A stretch of 64,000 nucleotides of DNA. It comes from Desertifilum tharense IPPAS B-1220 (GTDB lineage: Bacteria; Cyanobacteriota; Cyanobacteriia; Cyanobacteriales; Desertifilaceae). Positions 53,499 through 62,443 of this stretch are shown here, one piece after another. Position 1 is the first letter of the stretch. Each line of letters opens with the position of its first letter. Under the pieces are notes generated by a model. That model saw nothing but the letters and a program-made list of their open reading frames with translations. It was not told where the DNA came from and searched no databases. The DNA lies in NCBI RefSeq assembly GCF_001746915.1, contig NZ_MJGC01000041.1, positions 180,127 through 244,126 on the forward strand, given 5' to 3'. The position numbers and the translations under genes are program-made.

Positions 53499-53672
53499 CC
53501 TGATTAACTGACGAATCTTCCTTTGTTAGTTGCCTCTGCGTAGGATGACTGCGGATAAGTCGAGCCTTCACGCCATGCCTAACCCGACTGAGCTGAATTG
53601 GGTTGGGTAACGCTAGCATCAACCTAAACGGCTTCAGAATCAGGGTTTCCAGATTTTTGTCAGACAATCAGG
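53499..53672. repeat. Foldback (MITE-like) element, copy 2
   Basis: The left end CCTGATTAACTGACGAAT (53499-53516) and the right end TTTTGTCAGACAATCAGG (53655-53672) are imperfect inverted copies of the ends of the element at 32394-32515; the left ends match at 15 of 18 bases. The interior, about 138 bp, contains hairpin-forming CCTAACCC...GGGTTGGG and a short stretch (GTTGGGT-x-TAGCA-x-CAA-x-CTAA) also found in copy 1. No coding capacity. Confidence 0.6.
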
Positions 53673-53778
53673 GTTTGAGGTAGCTGCGCCCTGATTTTTG
53701 CTTACTGTATTCTAACGAATCCCTGACAATCAGTAACCCCACAAGTTTTTATGTTCTCCAGGTATAAAAAGATTCATC

Positions 53779-53819
53779 GATCCGACTTTTCAGACTCTGT
53801 GGATCTGACTTTTCCGACT
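53779..53819. promoter_or_regulatory. Two direct 18-bp repeats upstream of the small secreted-protein gene
   Basis: GATCCGACTTTTCAGACT (53779-53796) and GATCTGACTTTTCCGACT (53802-53819) share 16 of 18 bases with a 23-bp period, about two DNA turns. They lie 125 bp upstream of the start codon. This suits a regulator binding side by side on one DNA face. Confidence 0.4.
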
Positions 53820-53943
53820 GACAAGGGCAAGTCTGGTCAAGGATGATAAGCATAAGGGTCGGAATTGAAAGCTCAACAGTATTCTCTTCCATCCCTGACA
53901 CATTTAACACCACTTAACTGATTTACCACATAGGAGTCGAAAA

Positions 53944-54360
53944 ATGATGATGCGTCGTCTTGCCCTCGTTAGCGGTTTGGTTGTTCTGAATGCTTTTGGA
54001 CTAGCGACTGTTGCCCGTGCAGGTGAAGGGGGTGTTGCAGGTTCTGCGGCGTTCACAGTAAACGGCACGAATGTTACAGGCGTGGCAGTTTCCGCTGCCG
54101 TGGGTAAACAAAGTGCTGCTGCTCACTCTTTTAACTATGATGCCACTAATACCAATGGTTTGCAGAACTCAGCTTTTGCAATTGGTACTGGGGGTTTACT
54201 ACAGTTCACTGCGATTGGCGATCCAGCAGGTTTTAACCTCAATACTACTGAAGACCCTGCTCTCGGTAATCCACAGGGCAATACATTCACAGCAGGCTAC
54301 AGCATTCGACTGGGTACTCAAAGCGGCGATGTTTTGGGGACTTCTCCCCTACATCCCTAA
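53944..54360 (+). CDS. Small secreted protein, unknown
   Basis: This protein has 138 residues. A signal peptide (RLALVSGLVVLNAFGLATVARA) precedes a glycine-, alanine- and threonine-rich domain (AGSAAFTVNGTNVTGVAVSAAVGKQSAAAHSFNYDATNTNG) that ends abruptly at LGTSPLHP. GGAG lies about eight bases before the ATG. It is not a family I recognise, though its look is that of an all-beta surface or matrix protein. Because the sequence stops rather abruptly, a shortened member is possible, but there is no clear in-frame continuation. It lies upstream of the DUF4347/RTX gene and may be part of the same surface set. Confidence 0.6.
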   Translation: MMMRRLALVSGLVVLNAFGLATVARAGEGGVAGSAAFTVNGTNVTGVAVSAAVGKQSAAAHSFNYDATNTNGLQNSAFAIGTGGLLQFTAIGDPAGFNLNTTEDPALGNPQGNTFTAGYSIRLGTQSGDVLGTSPLHP

Positions 54361-54430
54361 AACGATTGTTGTTAGGGGATAAGCTTAACCATCAATTAGA
54401 TTTGTCCCCTTTCAGACTGGGTTGGGTATG

Positions 54431-54473
54431 AGGATCTCTGCATTGTTCGCAGCATAGCATTAGCCGAGATCCT
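54431..54473 (+). terminator. Possible terminator after the small secreted-protein gene
   Basis: AGGATCTC (54431-54438) pairs exactly with GAGATCCT (54466-54473), with an inner CTGC/GCAG stem (54438-54441, 54449-54452). Only a weak T-rich tract (TATTT) follows, so the call is tentative. Confidence 0.4.
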
Positions 54474-54533
54474 TATTTACAGAGATTTTCTCTTCACCGC
54501 ACTTGGAATGACTCACACAGATATTTTTTTCAG

Positions 54534-56222
54534 ATGAAAACGTCGATGACTTCTTCTACAGAAATTTTCAAGCCAACCACCCTTATTTTTATCGATGCAG
54601 GTGTAGACAGCTATCAGCAGTTGGTTGAGGGGGCTATTCCCACTGCTGAAGTCTTTGTCTTAGATTCAGCAACGGATGGTATCGCGCAAATTAGCGAAGC
54701 TTTGCAGCGGTATCAGACTATTGATGCCGTTCACATTATTTCGCATGGTTCTCCCGGTTGCTTGTATCTGGGGAATGCTCAACTCAGTTTGGAGACGTTC
54801 AATTTCTACGCCCCTCAACTGCAACAGTGGAGTGTTGCTAATCTTCTCCTCTACGGTTGTAATGTTGCAGCCGGAGATGCCGGAGAAGAGTTTGTTTCCC
54901 AATTACACGCTTTGACAGGAGCAGAAGTTGCGGCTTCTACAACCCTGACGGGAAGTGTTACCCAGGGTGGAAACTGGGAGTTAGAGGTGACAACCGCCCA
55001 GATTAAACCTGCCCTAGCGCTGCAAGCTGAGGCAATGGCGAGTTACAGTTCCGTGTTTCTTTCCGCCCCTTTGAAGGTGGAATGGGCTACCAGTTTGGGT
55101 GATGCAGGTTCGGATTATGCTTACGGGTTAAAGCTCGATCCCAGTGGTAACATCTTGGTCTCTGGATATTCTCACAACTTCGGAAACCCAATTGATCTTA
55201 ATGGCGATGGCAAGCCTGAGTTACAGGGTTCGTTGTGGGGGTCTTTTGGGTGGCAGGCTCAACTTAATGCTGAAGGTCAGTTTCAATCTGCATCCTTATC
55301 TAATTGGACAGAGCATTCTTCTGTAGTTACGGACAAGAATGGCAATCGCTACGAAACTGGAAGTTTCTGGGGAGACTTAGACCTGAATCAGGATGGCAAA
55401 ATTGACTTAACCAGTAATGGTGGACGGGATGCTTACATTGCCAAGTTTGACGCCAATAACCAATTACTTTGGACCAAAAATATTGGTGGCAGTGGATCTG
55501 ACTACGGCAGTAGTTTAGCCCTAGATGAGAAAGGCAATCTTTACCTAGTAGGAGAATACGAGGGTAGCATTGATATTGATGGAGATGGCACGCCTGACTT
55601 AACCAGCCGGGGAAATCGAGATGTCTTCGTTATCAAGTTTTCTGAGCATTTTAACAACCCACTGATTGAAGGGACACCCAATGATGATATTCTGCGGGGA
55701 ACTGCGGATGGAGAGCGAATCAATGGGTTAGCTGGGAGCGATCGCCTTTACGGTAACGCAGGAAACGATACTATCGACGGGGGTGATGGTAACGATCTTC
55801 TTTATGGTGGGGATGGAAACGATTGGCTGATTGGGGGTGCTGGGAGCGATCGCCTTTACGGTGATGCCGGGAATGATAGCCTTTTTGGAGGGGATGGAGA
55901 CGATATCCTCTATGGCGGTGATGGAGACGATACGCTGATTGGAGGAGGTGGAAGCGATCGCCTTTACGGAAATGCAGGTCGCGATACCTTTGTCTTAGCA
56001 CCCGGAATGGGACAAGATTTCATCTACAGTTTTGAAGTTGGTATAGATGTCATCCGAGTAGAGGGTGGTTTGAGCTTTGAGAACTTACAGATTACTCAAA
56101 GTGGCAGTTCTACCCTGATTAGAGTGTTAGCAACTGGAGAAACCCTGGCTTCTTTAGTGAGTACAAACTCAACGCTCATTAGTAATTCTTCCTTTGAGTT
56201 TGATGGCATAGGATCTAGATAA
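54534..56222 (+). CDS. DUF4347 / RTX calcium-binding surface protein
   Basis: This protein has 562 residues. Residues 15-170 are a DUF4347 domain ([51 protein letters not shown]). Residues 185-375 are repeats of the SBBP kind ([54 protein letters not shown]). Residues 385-500 comprise nine or ten RTX nonapeptides ([27 protein letters not shown]), which bind calcium. No signal peptide is seen, as expected for a type I secretion substrate whose signal is C-terminal. It is likely a secreted or surface adhesin; no type I exporter is encoded near it. A strong terminator follows the gene. Confidence 0.9.
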   Translation: MKTSMTSSTEIFKPTTLIFIDAGVDSYQQLVEGAIPTAEVFVLDSATDGIAQISEALQRYQTIDAVHIISHGSPGCLYLGNAQLSLETFNFYAPQLQQWSVANLLLYGCNVAAGDAGEEFVSQLHALTGAEVAASTTLTGSVTQGGNWELEVTTAQIKPALALQAEAMASYSSVFLSAPLKVEWATSLGDAGSDYAYGLKLDPSGNILVSGYSHNFGNPIDLNGDGKPELQGSLWGSFGWQAQLNAEGQFQSASLSNWTEHSSVVTDKNGNRYETGSFWGDLDLNQDGKIDLTSNGGRDAYIAKFDANNQLLWTKNIGGSGSDYGSSLALDEKGNLYLVGEYEGSIDIDGDGTPDLTSRGNRDVFVIKFSEHFNNPLIEGTPNDDILRGTADGERINGLAGSDRLYGNAGNDTIDGGDGNDLLYGGDGNDWLIGGAGSDRLYGDAGNDSLFGGDGDDILYGGDGDDTLIGGGGSDRLYGNAGRDTFVLAPGMGQDFIYSFEVGIDVIRVEGGLSFENLQITQSGSSTLIRVLATGETLASLVSTNSTLISNSSFEFDGIGSR

Positions 56223-56228
56223 TTATTG

Positions 56229-56261
56229 AGGGGTATCGATCAAAATCAATACCCCTTTTTT
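56229..56261 (+). terminator. Rho-independent terminator after the DUF4347 gene
   Basis: AGGGGTAT at 56229-56236 pairs with ATACCCCT at 56249-56256, the stem closing a twelve-base loop, followed by six consecutive T. It begins 6 bp beyond the stop codon. A textbook intrinsic terminator. Confidence 0.9.
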
Positions 56262-56281
56262 AAGAAAAAATTTTTGTATTT

Positions 56282-56314
56282 AATGCCATTTTTTGAACAA
56301 AAAATGGCATTTTT
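56282..56314 (+). terminator. Second strong terminator-like hairpin
   Basis: A perfect 13-bp stem, AATGCCATTTTTT (56282-56294) with its complement (56299-56311), closes a GAAC tetraloop and is followed by further T. It is 20 bp beyond the first terminator and 75 bp before the next gene's ATG, so it either backs up the first terminator or acts as an attenuator. Confidence 0.8.
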
Positions 56315-56388
56315 ATATAAAAAATCCGGACTAATACTATTTATTTGAGTATTAAATGTCAGCATTCAACTCATTTTGATTTCTGACA

Positions 56389-58686
56389 ATGAATTATTTG
56401 GATCGAGAAACTACTGAAGCTGTTATTAGCACTTCAAGCAAACAGAATTATAAGTTAGTTATTAGCCTGACTTCATTGAGCATGGTTTGGTCAAGTCCTG
56501 CCTTTTCTCAATCTCATTTCGATTTATCCGACACCTATTATCAAGAAACGGGTTTAGCCGAATCATCAGGACATGAAGTAGAGTTTATTTCAACCACAGA
56601 TTTAGAAGTTTTAACACAAGACTTAACCCCTGAATCTAGTCCTCTATCAACAACTGTGATTTGGTCAGTTTCAACCGACTCTCAAGATTTCGCCTCAGTC
56701 GATTCAGAGGTTGAATCTTTACCTAACGAGCGACCAATCGATCCGAATTATATTATCCCTCCTCAAGTTGCTCCAGACGAAAAAGTCCATCCTGCGACTA
56801 CCACTTTACCGCTAAATGAAACACCTATCAGCCACCTTACAGAATGGCAGTTAAGCGTCTTAAAAGCCTTTGCGACAACAACAAATAGCGACATTTTTTT
56901 TAATGGGACGCTTAAACTTCAAGGTCAAGTGATTGAAAGCTTAAGCCGGGATAATGTTTATACTCTTGACCAGAGGGGAACTTATTTTCAATTGCGGTCT
57001 TTCCCTCTAGAAAAAACCGTAACTACCACAATTACTGAACCCCAAACAATGCAAGGGTTAGAGATTCAAATGAGTTTGACGGGTGCTTGTGTTTTTCCAG
57101 ATACATCTCCCGATCAACAATGTAATTATATGCCCGGTTTAACCATCGATCGCAATAGTCTCGATCCGGAGTATTTTGTCCCTACTCGCGTTTTTCAAAC
57201 GGCTCAAGTCGGGGATGTTGTTCAACCGGAAACATTAGCCTTTATGCAGCTTCCAGGCTTTCAAGGTGGAACCCCAACTCAACCACTGGGGGTCGATTTC
57301 TATTTCCCAAATATTGGGGGAGTTCCTGGAAATAGTCAATCTCAAAGAACTCATTTCCAACGACAAGAAGAAATTGACTATACACTTGCAGGCACATTTT
57401 CAAGAGTTCGTCAAGTGGTTAGAGCCAATGACAGAGAAGCTGTTTTAGGTCGTACAGTTCGAGGTTTTACGCTTTTTCTGGATGGTGAAAATCGCTGGTT
57501 GAATACTGCGCTTCAAGCTGCTGCTCAATTTTTACCAGATGTTGTTCCTGATTTAGAGGGAAGTGCAAATCCAGCCAATACAAACATTAATCGTAACTTA
57601 TTTTTAGCCGCGAATAATGTGCGTTTTCCGAGTAGTAGTTTAACCATTTATTCGGCTGGTATTGGACGTGCAGAAAGTTTGACGCCGAATATCACGAACT
57701 TAAACGAAGTTCCGAAAGCGAGTTATCATAGTTTGTGGTTAGGTCTTTCTCCAGTTATCGATCGCAGCTTTACCACTGGACGTATTTTTTATCAGCAAAC
57801 TAGTCCGCAAGGTTCTATATTAAATGCAGGGGCGGAAGGGGGAGCCGATACAAATGTTCAGTTAATGGCAGCGGTTAATCAAGACTTGTATTCAACAGCC
57901 AACTTACAAAATTTTTACGCTCAAGTTTATCTGAGCTTTTTACAGCAAGATGTCAATTTTATTCGAGAAAGTATCTATCGGGAAAGCAGTCGTTATTATC
58001 CCCACTTAAGCTTTACAGGAAATTGGACGGGAAGCCAAGATATTTTCCGTTATTATGCAGGCATTATTGCTTCAGAAGAGACAAAACTATACGTAGGTGC
58101 AGATTATACCAGAAACACGATAAACGGATGGAGTTTTCGCGGTGGCGTTATTGGTTATATTAATCCAGATCGGGATTATTATAGTCAAATTTGGGGTAGT
58201 GTTGGGAAACAAGTTCGGCTCAGTCGTAATGCTAATTTAAACTTTTTCTCTAGCTTTAATTATGCCCTCGATCGGGAGACAAGAATTGGCGATGTGGTTA
58301 GTATTTCACCCGCTAGCGAACTGACGATTGGGACTCGATTGAATTGGGGAATGATGTCGATGGGTTTGACGAACTATTTTGGGGATATTTTACCCAACTC
58401 TTACGAGAATCGCTTGCTGGCTGACTTCACGATTCGTCCAACCAATACTCTCATGTTGTCTGCTTATTTTGCTCCTATCGATCAAAATACGACTCGTTCT
58501 CTGTATGGAGCCAGTTTAGTTTGGCAATTGAGCAATCAGTACAATAGCCCAACGCTATCGCTCAACTGGCAAAATCAGCAATATCATTATGGTAAGGATG
58601 TTTTTGGAAACCAAGCATTTGTGAATGACAATGTTTTTACAGTGCTATTTCGCTTTGGTAGTCCAGCTAATCCGTTTTCTCCCTAA
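56389..58686 (+). CDS. Putative outer-membrane beta-barrel protein, unknown
   Basis: This protein has 765 residues. A hydrophobic export segment (LVISLTSLSMVWSSPAFS) follows a 22-residue polar leader, so the true start could be slightly downstream, but no better codon was found. Residues 50-370 are a soluble region without motifs. About 420-765 carries alternating strands with aromatic girdles (YYAGIIASEETKLYVGADYTRN, FRGGVIGYINPDRDYYSQIWGSVGKQV, LNFFSSFNYALDRETRIG) and ends VFTVLFRFGSPANPFSP, close to the terminal beta-signal ending in F. A TonB box is not visible. It is AT-rich like the neighbouring surface protein, and both may share an origin. Confidence 0.6.
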   Translation: MNYLDRETTEAVISTSSKQNYKLVISLTSLSMVWSSPAFSQSHFDLSDTYYQETGLAESSGHEVEFISTTDLEVLTQDLTPESSPLSTTVIWSVSTDSQDFASVDSEVESLPNERPIDPNYIIPPQVAPDEKVHPATTTLPLNETPISHLTEWQLSVLKAFATTTNSDIFFNGTLKLQGQVIESLSRDNVYTLDQRGTYFQLRSFPLEKTVTTTITEPQTMQGLEIQMSLTGACVFPDTSPDQQCNYMPGLTIDRNSLDPEYFVPTRVFQTAQVGDVVQPETLAFMQLPGFQGGTPTQPLGVDFYFPNIGGVPGNSQSQRTHFQRQEEIDYTLAGTFSRVRQVVRANDREAVLGRTVRGFTLFLDGENRWLNTALQAAAQFLPDVVPDLEGSANPANTNINRNLFLAANNVRFPSSSLTIYSAGIGRAESLTPNITNLNEVPKASYHSLWLGLSPVIDRSFTTGRIFYQQTSPQGSILNAGAEGGADTNVQLMAAVNQDLYSTANLQNFYAQVYLSFLQQDVNFIRESIYRESSRYYPHLSFTGNWTGSQDIFRYYAGIIASEETKLYVGADYTRNTINGWSFRGGVIGYINPDRDYYSQIWGSVGKQVRLSRNANLNFFSSFNYALDRETRIGDVVSISPASELTIGTRLNWGMMSMGLTNYFGDILPNSYENRLLADFTIRPTNTLMLSAYFAPIDQNTTRSLYGASLVWQLSNQYNSPTLSLNWQNQQYHYGKDVFGNQAFVNDNVFTVLFRFGSPANPFSP

Positions 58687-58707
58687 TGGTCCTCATCTGT
58701 CTAGCTC

Positions 58708-58743
58708 CTACTCCCAATCTCTTAGAGGAGGGTATGGGAGTAG
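58708..58743. terminator. Bidirectional terminator-like hairpin between convergent genes
   Basis: CTACTCCCA (58708-58716) and TGGGAGTAG (58735-58743) form a perfect 9-bp stem with an 18-base loop, 21 bp after the stop of the barrel gene and 18 bp beyond the end of the convergent ABC gene. No U-run follows on either strand, so termination would need help. Confidence 0.45.
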
Positions 58744-58761
58744 AATTGCTGTGAAGCTCAA

Positions 58762-60672
58762 TTACCCATTTACCATGCTTCTAGCGGCTTGGCGTTGGTG
58801 GATGCGTTCTAGGCTTCCGGTGGGGATAGCTGCAATTAGGGTGCGGGTGTAGTCTCGTTCGGGTTGGCGATAGATTTGTTCGGATGGGCCCATTTCTTCG
58901 ACCTTACCGCGATTCATGACCATAATGCGATCGCTCATAAACTTCACCACTCCCAAATCATGGGAAATGAAGATATAGGTCAGTTCAAATTCCGATTGTA
59001 ATTCCTTGAGTAGATTCAGCACTTGCGCCTGTACCGAGACATCTAATGCTGAGACTGACTCATCACAGATAATAAACTTAGGATTGAGGGCTAGCGATCG
59101 CGCAATACACACCCGCTGGCGTTGTCCCCCGGAAAACTCGTGAGGATAGCGGTTCATCCAATCTGGATTTAAACCCACCCGTTCCAACAGATAGGCGACG
59201 CGATCGCGCTGAACTTTGCGCTGTTGCGTGCGACTATGGATTGTCAGGGGTTCCATCACCGCATCGCCAATCGACATCCGAGGGTTCAAGGAACTAAAGG
59301 GATCTTGAAAGACAATCTGCATATCCCGACGCAGTTGGCGCTGGCTTCCCCGACTCAGGCGCGTAATATTCTGACCTTCAAACTCAATTGCGCCACTCAT
59401 GGTCGGCACCAATTGCAGCAGAGTGCGTGCTAGGGTGGTTTTTCCGCAGCCGGACTCCCCTACTAACCCCAAGGTTTCCCCCGGATAGACTTCAAAGGAA
59501 ACGCCGTTAACGGCCATAAAATAGCGCTTGGTTTGACCGAAAACACCTTTTACCGGGAAACCCACCTTGAGATCGCGGACTTGCAAAATTGGCGATCGCC
59601 CTTTTAACATCGTTAGGCGTTGGCTCAGTTCGTCCTCCGAGATTTCCACCCCTTGCCATTGTTGATGTTCGCCAGCTTCTTTTTCTCGAATCACCATCTC
59701 GCCGCGATCGTTGCTACCCACTTCCATAAAATCAGAGACAGTCGGTAGCGTTTGCAAGCGACGATCCGGACGGGGACGACAGGCGAGCAAGCCTTTAGTA
59801 TAGGGGTGTTGGGGATTGGAGAAAATTTCCAGAACGGGCCCAGATTCGACAATCTTCCCTTGATACATCACCGCCACGCTATCAGCAATTTCCCCAATGA
59901 CGCCTAAATCGTGGGTAATGAAAATCATCGACATTCCCCGCGCATCCCGCAACTCGCGCAGCAAGTCGAGAATGGTGGCTTGAACGGTGACATCTAGCGC
60001 TGTGGTGGGTTCGTCAGCAATTAATAGGGTAGGATTGCAGGAAATCGCCATCGCAATCATCACCCGCTGAATTTGTCCGCCGGAGAGTTCGTGGGGATAG
60101 CGTTCGAGAATGGCGAGTTTTTGTTGGTTAACCTGGTGTTGGAGTTCGCGTTCGTCGGGTTCGCTATTTTGAGTTTTGGGGAATTCTGCGAGTAATTGGC
60201 TGCGAATTTCTTCGTCTGGGGGGAGTAGCTTTACTTCTTGTAATAGCGCGATCGCTCTGCGTCTGGCTTCGGCTTGGGAAAGGGTCTGATGCTGACACAG
60301 CGCCTCAGTGAGTTGAAACCCAATGGTATAGACGGGGTTAAGAGAACTCATCGGTTCTTGAAAGATCATCGAAATCTTTCCACCGCGCATCTGCTGGAGT
60401 TGGGTGGGTGAGAGCGATCGCAAATCCACCACCTGTCCGTCTGGCGTGTCTTTAAACGCAATTTCTCCCCCGGTAATTCTCCCTGGGGGATAGGGAACTA
60501 ACCCCATAATTGCCAAGGAAGTGACCGATTTTCCCGATCCGGACTCTCCGACAATTCCGAGAGTTTGTCCGCGCTGAACCGCAAAAGAGATATCATCAAC
60601 GGCGCGGATCAGCCTTTCATCAAGCTGAAACTGGACTTGGAGGTTGCGAACGTCTAGAACGGTGTCACTCAT
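58762..60672 (-). CDS. Dipeptide/oligopeptide ABC transporter ATPase, two nucleotide-binding domains fused
   Basis: This protein has 636 residues with two ABC ATPase domains, about 1-330 and 350-620. Walker A: GIVGESGSGKSVTSL (first) and GLVGESGCGKTTLAR (second). Signature: LSGGQIQRVMIAMAI and FSGGQRQRVCIARSL. Walker B: LLIADEPTTALDVT and FIICDESVSALDVS, in which the second has Ser where Thr or Pro is usual. The arrangement equals that of the GsiA/YejF type, one chain replacing DppD and DppF. Its partners (permeases and binding protein) are not encoded nearby, so it must assemble with products encoded elsewhere. It imports peptides or similar substrates. Ribosome-binding site weak. Confidence 0.93.
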   Translation of the reverse strand: MSDTVLDVRNLQVQFQLDERLIRAVDDISFAVQRGQTLGIVGESGSGKSVTSLAIMGLVPYPPGRITGGEIAFKDTPDGQVVDLRSLSPTQLQQMRGGKISMIFQEPMSSLNPVYTIGFQLTEALCQHQTLSQAEARRRAIALLQEVKLLPPDEEIRSQLLAEFPKTQNSEPDERELQHQVNQQKLAILERYPHELSGGQIQRVMIAMAISCNPTLLIADEPTTALDVTVQATILDLLRELRDARGMSMIFITHDLGVIGEIADSVAVMYQGKIVESGPVLEIFSNPQHPYTKGLLACRPRPDRRLQTLPTVSDFMEVGSNDRGEMVIREKEAGEHQQWQGVEISEDELSQRLTMLKGRSPILQVRDLKVGFPVKGVFGQTKRYFMAVNGVSFEVYPGETLGLVGESGCGKTTLARTLLQLVPTMSGAIEFEGQNITRLSRGSQRQLRRDMQIVFQDPFSSLNPRMSIGDAVMEPLTIHSRTQQRKVQRDRVAYLLERVGLNPDWMNRYPHEFSGGQRQRVCIARSLALNPKFIICDESVSALDVSVQAQVLNLLKELQSEFELTYIFISHDLGVVKFMSDRIMVMNRGKVEEMGPSEQIYRQPERDYTRTLIAAIPTGSLERIHQRQAARSMVNG

Positions 60673-60780
60673 GAGCGGTACAGCAAGCGATTTAACCAGA
60701 TTTTAACAGTCGTTCGAGGATTGAGGCGGATTTGATGAAAATTTGCACCCTCCGAATTGAGGAGGTTTGCTCGATTATTT

Positions 60781-60816
60781 TAAAAAATTGGGGTGCATCC
60801 TCGGTTGATGCACCCT
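60781..60816 (-). terminator. Rho-independent terminator of the universal stress protein gene
   Basis: On the minus strand, GGGTGCATC (from 60815 leftward) pairs with GATGCACCC (ending at 60791) across a seven-base loop, followed by CAA and six U (60782-60787). It begins about 25 bp beyond the stop of the universal stress protein gene. Strong terminator. Confidence 0.88.
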
Positions 60817-60840
60817 CCCGATTAATCCTGGATCGCCATT

Positions 60841-61440
60841 CTAGACGGAGGCGGGGACTTTAGACGCTTTTTCCTCCGCTAAAGCGTGAGGAATACCTAA
60901 AACGGGACAGGGAAAGTTACGTCCTAATTGTTGAATCAGGGGAGATTCTGCTGAGTTACAGCCTAACAGAAGTAAGGTTGCGGCTTCTGATTCCACCACT
61001 TCGGTTAATTCGCGAGCAACGTCCCCAAAGCGCAGGTGACATTTAATCGTACCTTGCCACTCTTCCGCGAGCGATCGCGCTTGCCATAGGATAGCATCGG
61101 CTTGTTCGTATTGGGCGGAAGCGCTTTGCGGGAATTGAGCAGGAACAGTGCGATACGTTCCGGAGGGTTCCACCACATAAATCACTTGAACCACTACTTG
61201 CTGCGGCGTCGCGAGGCGGGTTTGATGCGCGATCCATAGCGCCAAGTCTAAAGCGGTTTGACTTTTCGGCGAACCATTGTAGCCGACGGTTAAGTTCACA
61301 GATTGGGTTTTCTTGCGAGGCGATGACGCGTGCGAAGATTTGGAGGGGTAAGCACTGCCTGGAAGCAATACCAGTTGTTCTGTTAGATTTTCGCACCCTA
61401 AAGTGTTTTGGAGGCGCACCAACATTGATTTGATCTGCAT
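60841..61440 (-). CDS. Universal stress protein family protein
   Basis: This protein has 199 residues. After a 50-residue charged N-terminal extension, the UspA fold is recognisable: VNLTVGYNGSPKSQTALDLALWIAHQT near 50 is the usual first strand and helix, VVVQVIYVVEPSG the second, and AATLLLLGCNSAESPLIQQLGRNFPCPVLGIP the nucleotide-loop region. The G-2x-G-9x-G(S/T) ATP motif is altered (GCNSAESPLIQQLG), so ATP binding is uncertain. It probably acts in general stress survival. A GAGAGA precedes the ATG; the gene lies 53 bp downstream of the ABC ATPase on the same strand, and a clear terminator ends the run. Confidence 0.87.
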   Translation of the reverse strand: MQIKSMLVRLQNTLGCENLTEQLVLLPGSAYPSKSSHASSPRKKTQSVNLTVGYNGSPKSQTALDLALWIAHQTRLATPQQVVVQVIYVVEPSGTYRTVPAQFPQSASAQYEQADAILWQARSLAEEWQGTIKCHLRFGDVARELTEVVESEAATLLLLGCNSAESPLIQQLGRNFPCPVLGIPHALAEEKASKVPASV

Positions 61441-61493
61441 TATTCGCTCTCTCTAGAAATAGTTCAAAACAAACGAATTAGCACCGAAAGCAT

Positions 61494-62333
61494 TTATTCG
61501 TCTTGGGTAAAGTAGCGATCGAGAAAGTCTAAAGCATGATTGCGAACGTCGTAGTATTCTTGAGTTTCGCGCATTTCAGATAAGTTTCGGGGATGGGAAA
61601 AAGGCACCTCAATAATTTCGCCAATTTTTGCTTGAGGACCATTGGTCATTAGAATGATGCGATCGGACATATAAATTGCCTCATCTACATCGTGAGTAAT
61701 CATCATTACCGCTTGGCGATGCTGCTCCCAAATATCCAAAACCTGGCGCTGGAGTTTGCCACGGGTTAAAGCGTCTAATGCGCCAAAAGGTTCGTCCATC
61801 AATAACATTTTAGGACGAGTTGCCAATGCTCTAGCAATTCCGACGCGTTGTTTCATTCCACCCGAAAGTTCGTCAGGATACTTATTTGTTGCCGCTGTTA
61901 AATTCACCATCGCCAGATGCTCGCTGACAATCTGCTTTTTTTCTACAGATGAAGCTTTTTTCAAAACTTCATCTACCGCGAGACGGACATTTTCTTGCAC
62001 CGTTAACCAGGGTAGCAAAGAATATTGCTGAAATACCATCATTCGATCGGCTCCGGGGGTGCGAATTTCTTTACCATCGAGCCGAACCGAGCCAGAGGTG
62101 GGGTTTTCCAGTCCTGCCACAATCTTAAGTAATGTTGATTTTCCGCAGCCAGAGTGACCGATAACACTGATAAACTCATCGCGGGCAATTGTTAAATCAA
62201 TGCCATCTAAGATCGTTAAGGGATCGCCTTCAGAAGTCGGATAGGCTTTGACTAAATTTTCGATTTCTAAAAACGCACTCTCGGAAGTGACAGAAGTTGT
62301 CGAACGCGTGGTTTGATTGGTTGAATTGTGCAT
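61494..62333 (-). CDS. NrtD/CmpD/SsuB-type ABC transporter ATPase
   Basis: This protein has 279 residues. Walker A GHSGCGKSTLLKIVAGLE near 58, Q-loop MVFQQYSLLPWLTVQENV near 98, signature LSGGMKQRVGIARALA near 152, Walker B MLLMDEPFGALDALTR near 177 and the switch histidine MMITHDVDEA near 212. The closest families import nitrate (NrtD), bicarbonate (CmpD) or sulfonates (SsuB). Immediately upstream is a CmpA/NrtA-like binding protein; a membrane permease expected between them is absent. AAGGAAGGA lies a few bases before the ATG. Confidence 0.9.
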   Translation of the reverse strand: MHNSTNQTTRSTTSVTSESAFLEIENLVKAYPTSEGDPLTILDGIDLTIARDEFISVIGHSGCGKSTLLKIVAGLENPTSGSVRLDGKEIRTPGADRMMVFQQYSLLPWLTVQENVRLAVDEVLKKASSVEKKQIVSEHLAMVNLTAATNKYPDELSGGMKQRVGIARALATRPKMLLMDEPFGALDALTRGKLQRQVLDIWEQHRQAVMMITHDVDEAIYMSDRIILMTNGPQAKIGEIIEVPFSHPRNLSEMRETQEYYDVRNHALDFLDRYFTQDE

Positions 62334-62443
62334 AATTCCTTCCTTAGATCAATAGCATGAAACCGTTCTGAGGGATGAATTCCCTGATACAAAAAAACAG
62401 AATTGAACGCCGTCAAAGACCTAAAATCTGGGGAGAGCGATCG

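Larger units (their letters stand above)
53470..53943. other. 474-bp intergenic region with repeat and direct repeats
   Basis: It holds the second foldback element (53499-53672) and an 18-bp direct repeat pair (53779-53796, 53802-53819) and no credible gene; a 63-residue frame at 53476-53667 falls inside the repeat. The stretch must carry the promoters of the regulator gene and the small secreted-protein gene. Confidence 0.6.

Noticed and set aside
53476..53667. Minus-strand frame of 63 codons upstream of the regulator
   Set aside because: It lies almost entirely inside the foldback repeat at 53499-53672 and has no family resemblance.
53944..54360. Frameshifted pseudogene of a longer secreted protein
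   Set aside because: The end is abrupt, but neither other frame continues with similar composition and there is no family to compare with.
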